Source: Paraclostridium ghonii
GTDB taxonomy: Bacteria > Bacillota > Clostridia > Peptostreptococcales > Peptostreptococcaceae
Direction: 5' to 3'
Assembly: GCF_023653455.1 (NCBI RefSeq)
Contig: NZ_JAKEDR010000205.1
Span: 1 to 5,096 of the forward strand
Length of the DNA: 5,096 nucleotides
In this document: positions 1-5,096 of the stretch, piece by piece
Layout of the letters: every line of letters begins with the position of its first letter
Numbering within the stretch: position 1 is the first letter of the stretch
Translations under genes and position numbers: made by a program
Notes under the pieces: model-generated
The model's input: only the letters and a program-made list of their open reading frames with translations
What the model was told of the DNA's origin: nothing
Databases searched by the model: none

Positions 1-1
1 A

Positions 2-526
2 TTTAAATATTTACTTTATACTATATATATTTTTTCTATAGTTTATTTTTTACTTATTGGAGAATATGGTAAAAGTTTCATTAGCTTCTTATGTTTAATT
101 ATAGCTTTCATAATTACAAAAGCTTATACTAAAAAATTTTATGTAATCGATAAACCATTATATATAGTAGGAAATTTATTCATACTTTTCTCATTTTTAA
201 TAGGTTCATGCTATGGTATGTACGATATATTTAAACCTTATGATAGTTTCCTGCATTTTTGGTCAGGATTTATAAGCTTAAAAATAGGATGGAATATTTT
301 AAGATACTATAATACACCCACTCTGATAGATAAATTACTATTTTTTATAGTTCTATTTTTCTTTTCATTAGGTATATCCGGATTTTGTGAAATAGTAGAG
401 TACTCACTTGATCAATTATTTAATATGACAACTCAAGCCGGTGGATTAAAAGATACTATGCAGGATATGATCTATGCAATGAGCGGAACATCACTTATGC
501 TTATTCATTACATTAGGAAGAAGTAG
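2..526 (+). CDS. Partial multi-pass membrane protein, DUF2238/YjdF-like (5' end outside window)
   Basis: The frame is open from position 2 to the TAG stop at 524-526, giving 174 visible residues. The first ATG, at 218, has no ribosome-binding site before it, and the frame upstream encodes convincing membrane sequence, so the real start lies left of the window. Visible hydrophobic segments fall at about residues 3-20, 26-42, 54-72, 86-103, 112-131 and 157-171, making this an integral membrane protein. Conserved-looking polar positions sit at membrane edges: a YDSFLHF motif (Asp81, His85), an SGFCEIVEY motif (Glu130, Glu133), and GGLKDTMQDMIY (Asp151, Asp155). This YD..xHF plus CEIVEY plus DTMxDMIY pattern resembles the DUF2238/YjdF family and related clostridial membrane proteins of unknown function; that assignment is from memory of the pattern, not a search. 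The gene converges on the lipoprotein gene with 3 nt between stops. No function can be stated. Confidence 0.8.
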   Translation, partial: FKYLLYTIYIFSIVYFLLIGEYGKSFISFLCLIIAFIITKAYTKKFYVIDKPLYIVGNLFILFSFLIGSCYGMYDIFKPYDSFLHFWSGFISLKIGWNILRYYNTPTLIDKLLFFIVLFFFSLGISGFCEIVEYSLDQLFNMTTQAGGLKDTMQDMIYAMSGTSLMLIHYIRKK

Positions 527-543
527 TATTTACTCTTCTTCCT
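515..543. terminator. Hairpin across the convergent stop codons, possible bidirectional terminator
   Basis: A perfect 9-bp inverted repeat (AGGAAGAAG at 515-523, CTTCTTCCT at 535-543) encloses an 11-nt loop. It lies exactly where the membrane-protein gene and the lipoprotein gene converge. Neither strand has a long T-tract directly after the stem, so this is a weak intrinsic terminator at best. Position and symmetry are the main support. Confidence 0.4.
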
Positions 544-1027
544 TTCCTATATCTGCTTCAAGAATATTATATGATCCTAATCCAGTATTATAATCTATAA
601 ATACCATTTTCCCATCTTCATTTACTTTAATATTTATATTTTTAGCTTCTATATCATTTATATCTCCGCTCTTTGGTGCAAAACATTTTATATCATCACT
701 TATCTGTCCTGGTTTAAGAGGCTTATTTGATGAAATATATGTTGTTTCCTTATCCCCTATTTTAAGTTCAACTCTGATACCTGTTATCGTCAATTCAGAA
801 TTATTTTTTACTTTTGTTTTTATATATCTTTGACCTATTGAATCAGGTTGAGATATTTCTAAATCAACAAACTCTATATCATTAATTTCTATAGGTGCTT
901 TTTCTGCATTGTTATTTATACTTACTTTTTTATCTACACTTTGGTTACTGCTATTTGTACATCCTGTTAATAAAAACGTACATAATAAACTAACTACAAT
1001 CATACTTATAGTTCTTTTTTGTTTCAT
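530..1027 (-). CDS. Small secreted lipoprotein of unknown function
   Basis: The protein is 165 residues when started at the ATG at 1025-1027. This start is preferred because GGAGGT lies 6 nt upstream and the protein then opens with a textbook lipoprotein signal: MKQKR, a hydrophobic stretch at residues 7-20, and the lipobox LLTGC with the lipidated cysteine at Cys23. The frame can be extended to a TTG at 1067-1069, but that would overlap the -10 element and put 14 hydrophilic residues before the signal. After Cys23 comes a Ser/Asn/Lys-rich linker to about residue 45. A beta-rich domain follows, with a KVKNNSELTITGIRVELKI stretch (about 72-90) that resembles FxLYD-type or related extracytoplasmic beta-sandwich domains of Firmicute lipoproteins. 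The C-terminus ends in GKEEE. The predicted location is the outer face of the membrane. There is no catalytic motif and no clear link to the fru operon, from which a terminator separates it. Confidence 0.88.
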   Translation of the reverse strand: MKQKRTISMIVVSLLCTFLLTGCTNSSNQSVDKKVSINNNAEKAPIEINDIEFVDLEISQPDSIGQRYIKTKVKNNSELTITGIRVELKIGDKETTYISSNKPLKPGQISDDIKCFAPKSGDINDIEAKNINIKVNEDGKMVFIDYNTGLGSYNILEADIGKEEE

Positions 1028-1033
1028 ATTATT

Positions 1034-1039
1034 ACCTCC
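1034..1039 (-). promoter_or_regulatory. Ribosome-binding site that sets the lipoprotein start
   Basis: On the minus strand the sequence reads TGGAGGTAATAATATG. GGAGGT is a near-perfect anti-16S match 6 nt before the ATG at 1025-1027, and it favours this start over the upstream TTG at 1069. Confidence 0.85.
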
Positions 1040-1060
1040 ATGTATTAATTCATTGATAAT

Positions 1061-1066
1061 ATTATA
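1061..1066 (-). promoter_or_regulatory. Probable -10 element of the lipoprotein gene
   Basis: A perfect TATAAT on the minus strand lies 33 nt before the lipoprotein ATG, which would give a 5' leader of about 25 nt. No good TTGACA-like -35 is seen at 16-18 nt spacing. It sits downstream of the fru operon terminator, so the lipoprotein gene probably has its own promoter. Confidence 0.5.
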
Positions 1067-1126
1067 CAAAAATGTTATGTCATAATTTGTTACACTTGGT
1101 ATTTTTATAAAATTTTAAATTAATCG

Positions 1127-1170
1127 TAAAAATAGACTATGGATAAAATGCTCTCCATAGTCTATTTTTA
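1127..1170 (-). terminator. Intrinsic terminator of the fruK-fruA operon (probably bidirectional)
   Basis: The inverted repeat is a perfect 17 bp: TAAAAATAGACTATGGA at 1127-1143 and its exact complement at 1154-1170, with a 10-nt loop. It starts 30 nt after the fruA stop codon. Read on the minus strand, the stem ends in a TATTTTTA run, giving the U-rich tail of an intrinsic terminator. The plus strand also has a T-rich tail (to about 1179), so it could stop transcription in both directions, although no plus-strand gene enters it from nearby. Confidence 0.88.
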
Positions 1171-1200
1171 TATTTTTATGAATTATTATTCTAATTTATA

Positions 1201-3090
1201 CTATTTTTCTATAGGTTTTTTTAATAGTGCTAGTACTATCATTCCAACTAAAGACCCTGCTATTATCGCTCCTAAGTATGCTATAGGATTTCCTACAACT
1301 GGTACTACAAATATTCCTCCGTGTGGTGCTCTAAGTGTTGCATTAAACATCATACTAAGAGCTCCTGCTGTAGCTGATCCTAAAACACAAGCAGGTATAA
1401 CTTTTAATGGATCTGCTGCTGCAAATGGTATTGCACCTTCTGTTATAAATGATAATCCCATTACATAGTTAACTTTTCCTGATTCTTGTTCTTCTTTTGT
1501 AAATCTATTTTTAAAGAAAGTTGTAGCAAGTGCTATTGCTAGTGGAGGAACCATACCTCCCGCCATAACTGCTGCCATTATTTCATATTGTCCTGATTGT
1601 AATGATGCTACTCCAAATACGTAAGCAGCTTTATTTATAGGTCCACCCATATCTATAGCCATCATTCCACCTAACACTAATCCAAGAACTAACTTAGAAC
1701 TTGTTCCAAGTCCATTTAATAAATTAGTTATCCCCATATTTAAAGCTGCTACAGGAGGTATAACTACAAATGTCATTATAATTCCTATTAATAATGTACC
1801 AAATAAAGGATATAGTAATATAGGTTTTATACCATCTAGTGAATCTGGCAATACACTAAATGCTTTTTTAAGTCCAAGAACTAAATATCCTGCTAAAAAT
1901 CCTGCTAGTAATGCCCCTAAAAATCCTGACTCACCAGTACTTGCAAGTGCTCCTCCAACAAAACCTACAACCAATGCTGGCCTATCAGCTATACTATAAG
2001 CTATATATCCTGCAAGCACAGGTAACATAAATCCAAAAGAAACGCCTCCTATAGATTTTAAAAATGCAGCTATTGGAGTATTTGATCCAAAAGTTTCTGG
2101 ATTTATAGAGTAATCATCTAGTAAAAATGCTAATGCTATCAATATCCCACCACTTACAACAAATGGTAACATATTAGATACTCCATTCATTAGATGTTTA
2201 TATACTTTTCTAAATGTAGTTTCATTTTCTACTTCTTCTGAAGAATCAGCACCTTCTCCATGATTATATAATGGAGCATCTCCATTTACTGCTTTAGTTA
2301 TTAATTCCTCTGATTTATGAATTCCATTAGCTACCTTGGTTATTATAACTTTTTTACCATTAAATCTTGCCATATCCACTTTTTTATCAGCTGCAACAAT
2401 TATAGCTGTTGCATTTTCGATTTCTTCTTTAGTTAAAATATTTTTAGCTCCTGATGATCCATTAGTTTCTACTTTTATACTAACTCCCATCTTTTCAGCT
2501 TGCTTGTTTAAACTCTCCGCTGCCATAAAAGTATGTGCTATTCCTGTTGGACATGCAGTAACAGCTAAAACGTTAGGATAGTTTGAAGACTTATTTTTAT
2601 CTAAAACTTCTTCTTTTTCTTGTTCTGGGAATTTTTCTTTTTCTTTATAGTCTATTAAATTTAAAAATTCATCTTCATTTTGTGCATTTATTAGCTTTGT
2701 TCTAAATTCCTCATCCATAAGTATTGTAGATAGTCTAGATAATACTTCTAGGTGAGTGTTATTTGCCCCCTCTGGTGCTGCAATCATGAAGAATAAATGC
2801 GATAAACTACCATCGAAAGATTCATAATCAACACCTTTTTTACAAACTGCTGCTGCTAAACATGCATTTTTAACTGATTTAGTTTTAGCATGTGGTATTG
2901 CTATCCCTTCTCCAATTCCTGTTGTACTTTGATTTTCACGAGCTATTATAGCTTCTTTATACTCTAATCTATCATTTAAATTTCCACTATTATTTACTAA
3001 GTCTACTAATTGCTCTATCGCATCTTGTTTATCTTTTGCTTTTAAAGATAAGCTTATAGATTTTTTATTTATTAAATCAACTATTCTCAT
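1201..3090 (-). CDS. fruA: Fructose-specific PTS enzyme II, fused EIIABC
   Basis: This 629-residue permease takes up fructose while phosphorylating it to fructose 1-phosphate with phosphate relayed from PEP through EI and HPr. Domains run A-B-C. EIIA (about 1-147) has the phosphorylated histidine in GIAIPHAK, His67. A charged Lys/Glu linker spans about 148-170. EIIB (about 172-270) has the phosphocysteine loop ACPTGIAHTFMAAE, with Cys180. EIIC (about 290-629) is a multi-helix membrane channel with fructose-family motifs, including GVSNMLPFVVSGGILIAL, DMGGPINKAA (480-489), FITEGAIPFAAADP (548-561) and RAPHGG (587-592). Length and order match the fused FruA of Firmicutes. The ATG at 3088-3090 follows AAAGGAG by 7 nt, and that site lies inside the end of fruK. 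The 3-nt gap to fruK indicates co-transcription and translational coupling. The domains and phosphorylation sites are intact. Mannose or another hexose is a possible side substrate, but the fruK neighbour supports fructose. Confidence 0.97.
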   Translation of the reverse strand: MRIVDLINKKSISLSLKAKDKQDAIEQLVDLVNNSGNLNDRLEYKEAIIARENQSTTGIGEGIAIPHAKTKSVKNACLAAAVCKKGVDYESFDGSLSHLFFMIAAPEGANNTHLEVLSRLSTILMDEEFRTKLINAQNEDEFLNLIDYKEKEKFPEQEKEEVLDKNKSSNYPNVLAVTACPTGIAHTFMAAESLNKQAEKMGVSIKVETNGSSGAKNILTKEEIENATAIIVAADKKVDMARFNGKKVIITKVANGIHKSEELITKAVNGDAPLYNHGEGADSSEEVENETTFRKVYKHLMNGVSNMLPFVVSGGILIALAFLLDDYSINPETFGSNTPIAAFLKSIGGVSFGFMLPVLAGYIAYSIADRPALVVGFVGGALASTGESGFLGALLAGFLAGYLVLGLKKAFSVLPDSLDGIKPILLYPLFGTLLIGIIMTFVVIPPVAALNMGITNLLNGLGTSSKLVLGLVLGGMMAIDMGGPINKAAYVFGVASLQSGQYEIMAAVMAGGMVPPLAIALATTFFKNRFTKEEQESGKVNYVMGLSFITEGAIPFAAADPLKVIPACVLGSATAGALSMMFNATLRAPHGGIFVVPVVGNPIAYLGAIIAGSLVGMIVLALLKKPIEK

Positions 3091-3093
3091 AAT

Positions 3094-4011
3094 TTATCTC
3101 CTTTCAACCTTAATTTCATTTATTAACTTGTATATATAATCCTTGCTTGCTAAATCATTTGAAAATGCTGTTGCACTACCACTAGCAGCTCCTAATTTTA
3201 AAGCTTCTTCACAAGAGTTTGTTTTTAAATATCCTGCAATAAACCCAGCTACCATAGAGTCTCCTGCTCCTACGGAATTTTTCAATTCCCCTTTTGCAAC
3301 ATTACTTACAAATACTTCTCCATTTTCGTTTATCAAAAGAGCTCCATCTTTTCCTCTAGATACTAATACATTTCTAGCACCCATTTCTTTTAACTTATTT
3401 GCATAAATTATTATTTCATCAATACTTTTTATTTTGGCGTTAAATAATTCTTCTAATTCATGATTATTTGGTTTTATTAAAAATGGTTTATGTTTTAAAA
3501 CATTCATTAGTAAATCTTTTGTTGCATCTACAACAATTTTTATATTTTTATTTTCTAACCTCTTCATTATATTCTCATAAAGAGAAGAATCTAAGCTCTT
3601 TGGTATACTTCCAGCTAGAACTAATATATCATTTTCCTCTAACATATCAATCTTTTCATATAGCTTATTTAAAGCTACATCATCTATACTTGGTCCTTGT
3701 CCATTTATCTCCGTTTCTTCACTACTTTTTACTTTTACATTTATTCTAGTAAATCCATTTTCTAAATTTATAAAATCTTCTTCTAAACCTTTACATTTTA
3801 AAGTGTCTTTTATATATGCTCCTGTAAATCCACTTACAAATCCTAATGCTCTATTATTGTATCCAAGTTCTTTTAATATTAAAGATACATTTATCCCTTT
3901 TCCACCTGGGTATACATATTCTACATTAGTCCTATTTACTTCTCCAGTTTTTAATTCATCTAGCTTTATTACATAATCTATAGATGGATTAAGTGTTACT
4001 GTGTAAATCAT
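3094..4011 (-). CDS. fruK: 1-phosphofructokinase
   Basis: This 305-residue cytoplasmic PfkB-family (ribokinase fold) kinase converts fructose 1-phosphate and ATP to fructose 1,6-bisphosphate, feeding PTS-imported fructose into glycolysis. Visible motifs: TLNPSIDY at the N-terminus with the substrate-side Asp12, GEVNR (23-27), the PfkB signature PGGKGINVS (35-43), TEINGQGP (100-107) typical of the 1-phosphofructokinase/tagatose-6-phosphate kinase branch, IKPNNHELEELF (179-190), and the ATP/anion-hole motif NSVGAGDSMVAGF (245-257) with catalytic base Asp251. The length is normal for FruK. The ATG at 4009-4011 follows GAGGTGAT. The gene is first in the operon and fruA begins 3 nt after its stop. 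Tagatose-6-phosphate kinase (LacC) is the closest alternative; the adjacent fructose EIIABC makes FruK much more likely. Confidence 0.96.
   Translation of the reverse strand: MIYTVTLNPSIDYVIKLDELKTGEVNRTNVEYVYPGGKGINVSLILKELGYNNRALGFVSGFTGAYIKDTLKCKGLEEDFINLENGFTRINVKVKSSEETEINGQGPSIDDVALNKLYEKIDMLEENDILVLAGSIPKSLDSSLYENIMKRLENKNIKIVVDATKDLLMNVLKHKPFLIKPNNHELEELFNAKIKSIDEIIIYANKLKEMGARNVLVSRGKDGALLINENGEVFVSNVAKGELKNSVGAGDSMVAGFIAGYLKTNSCEEALKLGAASGSATAFSNDLASKDYIYKLINEIKVERR
3098..3104 (-). promoter_or_regulatory. Ribosome-binding site of fruA inside the end of fruK
   Basis: AAAGGAG on the minus strand lies 7 nt before the fruA ATG and forms part of the last fruK codons (Glu-Arg-Arg). Ribosomes finishing fruK uncover it, consistent with translational coupling. 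Confidence 0.85.
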
Positions 4012-4014
4012 ATT

Positions 4015-4022
4015 ATCACCTC
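4015..4022 (-). promoter_or_regulatory. Ribosome-binding site of fruK
   Basis: GAGGTGAT on the minus strand matches eight bases complementary to the 16S rRNA 3' end and stands 3 nt (5 nt from the GAGGTG core) before the ATG at 4009-4011. It supports the chosen fruK start. Confidence 0.85.
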
Positions 4023-4037
4023 ACTAGTGTTATCTTC

Positions 4038-4078
4038 TATATTTATAATGCCCTTGTTATATATTTATAATAACCTTG
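4038..4078 (-). promoter_or_regulatory. Tandem direct repeat in the fruK leader, candidate promoter/operator
   Basis: Two 19-bp copies, CAAGGTTATTATAAATATA (4078-4060) and CAAGGGCATTATAAATATA (4056-4038) on the minus strand, match at 17 of 19 bases and start 22 bp apart, about two helical turns. Each copy contains a -10-like TATAAA; the one nearer the gene (4047-4042) would start transcription near 4035, about 23 nt before the fruK ATG. The sequence at the matching -35 position (TTATAA) is poor, as is common at activator-dependent promoters. An imperfect inverted repeat GTTAT-N9-ATAAC (4056-4074) overlaps the distal copy. No catabolite-repression (cre) consensus was seen. That this is the binding site of the upstream regulator is inference from position and repeat geometry. 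Confidence 0.5.
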
Positions 4079-4091
4079 AATACATTTTCCT

Positions 4092-4129
4092 AAAAGACAA
4101 AAAATTTCTCTTAATCAAAAGAGAAATTT
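4092..4129 (-). terminator. Intrinsic terminator of the upstream PRD regulator gene
   Basis: On the minus strand, an 11-bp stem (AAATTTCTCTT, loop TTGATT, AAGAGAAATTT; arms at 4119-4129 and 4102-4112) is followed by TTTGTCTTTT. It lies 23 nt after the regulator's stop codon. The A-rich flank allows an alternative longer stem through GAC/GTC with a bulge. It ends before the fruK leader repeat, so the regulator and the fru operon should be separate transcription units, barring readthrough. Confidence 0.85.
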
Positions 4130-4151
4130 GTCGAAATAATTATATTTAGTT

Positions 4152-5096
4152 TTATTTAAACATAGCTATAAACTTTTCATATTTCTTAGATTCACATATA
4201 CTTATTACCTTGGCAATAGAGTCTATTCGCTTATATATATTTAAAAATAAATCTTCATAATTTAATATACTTTCTTTGTCAAGTGCAAGCATAACAACAA
4301 GTCTTACTTTCCCAAGCTCCCAAGGTATACTACTTTTTAAAATTCCTATAGCTATAGCATTTTTATAAACTTTACCATGAGCCCCATGTGGTATTGCTAC
4401 CATATGTCCAATTTCAGTTGTAGCAATTTTTTCTCTTTCTATATAAGAGTTTTTCATTTCTTCATCTATATAATTTTTTTCTAATAACTTACCCGCCATA
4501 TAATTTATTACATCGTATTTATTATTAAAATCCAAACCTATAAAAAATAAATCCTCATCAAATATATCGGATAAATTAACATTATAATATATATTACCTG
4601 TATCTAAAAATTTTTCAATTATCTTTACTTCTTTGTCTTCTAAAAATGGTGACACATTTATTACAGGTATATTTTCAACTTTCACAGGAACTGTAGATAT
4701 TATAAAATCCACATCCATAACACCTACATAGTCGATTAAGTATGATGGTATAACTTTTAAAACTTCAAGTTTTTTATTAAATTTTGCTTCTAACTTAGCC
4801 TTTATAAGCATTGATGTTCCTATTCCAGATGCACATACTATTATAGCTTTTAAAACTTTATCTTCTTCATTACTTGAACTTCTTTGAAGTGCTCCCCCTA
4901 TGTGAATAGCTATATTTGACACTTCACTTTCATTAATTTCTATATTTAAATCTTCTTCCAAAGTTGTTTTTGCTATATTTGCTAATTCAAATGCAAATGG
5001 ATATTTAAGTTTTATATCACTTGATATAATATTTTGATTGTTTATATTTAGATCATTTTTTATACAAAAACTAATTATATGTCTAAATAAATACTC
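4152..5096 (-). CDS. Partial PRD/EIIB/EIIA transcriptional regulator (LicR/MtlR type), 5' end outside window
   Basis: The frame is open from the window edge to the TAA at 4152-4154, giving 314 visible residues; the N-terminus is missing. A TTG at 4959-4961 could be mistaken for a start but is internal, because the 45 residues before it are PRD sequence. Numbering visible residues from the window edge: residues 1-72 are the end of a PTS regulation domain, with candidate phosphorylated histidines His6 (EYLFRHI) and His65 (SNIAIHIGGAL). Residues about 82-165 are an EIIB-like domain with the loop IIVCASGIGTSMLIKAKL, Cys88. Residues about 178-314 are an EIIA-like domain with GHMVAIPHG, His237. This C-terminal order is that of LicR/MtlR-type DNA-binding activators, whose activity is set by HPr- and EII-dependent phosphorylation. 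BglG-type antiterminators lack the EIIB and EIIA parts. The DNA-binding domain would lie beyond the window. All the expected phospho-acceptors in the visible part are present. Its location upstream of fruK, on the same strand, suggests it controls that operon. Confidence 0.93.
   Translation of the reverse strand, partial: EYLFRHIISFCIKNDLNINNQNIISSDIKLKYPFAFELANIAKTTLEEDLNIEINESEVSNIAIHIGGALQRSSSNEEDKVLKAIIVCASGIGTSMLIKAKLEAKFNKKLEVLKVIPSYLIDYVGVMDVDFIISTVPVKVENIPVINVSPFLEDKEVKIIEKFLDTGNIYYNVNLSDIFDEDLFFIGLDFNNKYDVINYMAGKLLEKNYIDEEMKNSYIEREKIATTEIGHMVAIPHGAHGKVYKNAIAIGILKSSIPWELGKVRLVVMLALDKESILNYEDLFLNIYKRIDSIAKVISICESKKYEKFIAMFK

Noticed and set aside
1028..1069. Longer lipoprotein with a TTG start at 1069
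   Set aside because: The 14 extra hydrophilic residues would precede the signal peptide and the TTG overlaps the -10 element; the GGAGGT site favours the ATG at 1027.
1139..1468. Open plus-strand frame of about 109 codons
   Set aside because: It lies opposite the 3' end of fruA and starts inside the terminator stem; it has no ribosome-binding site and its composition is that of an antisense shadow.
2336..2581. Open plus-strand frame opposite the EIIB part of fruA
   Set aside because: Antisense shadow of a well-conserved domain, with no start signal.
3143..3749. Two open plus-strand frames opposite fruK (3143-3406 and 3468-3749)
   Set aside because: Both are antisense to intact fruK motifs and lack ribosome-binding sites.
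4022..4029. CACTAGTG palindrome just before the fruK ribosome-binding site
   Set aside because: At 8 bp with no loop and no second copy it is too short to call an operator or an RNA structure.
4044..4071. Perfect TATAAT hexamers on the plus strand (4044-4049 and 4066-4071)
   Set aside because: They are the reverse complement of the repeated ATTATA on the minus strand; no plus-strand gene follows, so AT-richness is a sufficient explanation.
4012..4151. Possible riboswitch, antitermination leader or cre site before fruK
   Set aside because: The only strong hairpin is adequately explained as the regulator's terminator; no antiterminator partner, conserved aptamer-like motif or cre consensus was seen.
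4152..4961. Regulator beginning at the TTG at 4959-4961, as a short EIIB/EIIA protein
   Set aside because: The frame stays open to the window edge and the upstream residues are recognisable PRD sequence that joins smoothly to the rest.

Overview
The window is very AT-rich, and every coding stretch uses A/T-ending codons. Its ribosome-binding sites are strong matches to the Firmicute consensus (GGAGGT, AAAGGAG, GAGGTGAT), and its intrinsic terminators are short AT-rich hairpins. This points to a low-GC Firmicute, most likely a clostridium. The protein style would suit Peptostreptococcaceae or Clostridiaceae, but the genus cannot be fixed by eye.

Layout from left to right. Positions 2-526 (+) hold the C-terminal 174 residues of a multi-pass membrane protein whose start lies outside the window; it resembles the DUF2238/YjdF group. 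It converges, with only 3 nt between stop codons, on a small minus-strand lipoprotein gene (530-1027) that has its own -10 element and a strong ribosome-binding site. A perfect 17-bp terminator stem at 1127-1170 separates this gene from a fructose-utilisation operon on the minus strand. In transcription order the operon is fruK (1-phosphofructokinase, 4011-3094) then fruA (a fused fructose PTS EIIABC, 3090-1201), spaced by 3 nt. Upstream of fruK, across a 140-bp gap, is the 3' part of a same-strand PTS-controlled regulator (visible 5096-4152) with PRD, EIIB-like and EIIA-like domains. The gap holds the regulator's terminator and then the fruK leader, which carries a tandem 19-bp direct repeat with a 22-bp period.

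How the parts work together. FruA imports fructose and phosphorylates it to fructose 1-phosphate. FruK converts that to fructose 1,6-bisphosphate for glycolysis. The upstream regulator has the architecture of transcription factors whose activity is set by PTS phosphorylation, so it is the natural candidate to control fruK-fruA, perhaps through the tandem repeat. That link is inferred from position only. No mobile element, CRISPR array, RNA gene or clearly novel system was seen. The most worthwhile leads are the repeat in the fru leader, the PRD-type regulator in place of the usual DeoR-type FruR, and the two uncharacterised envelope proteins at the left.
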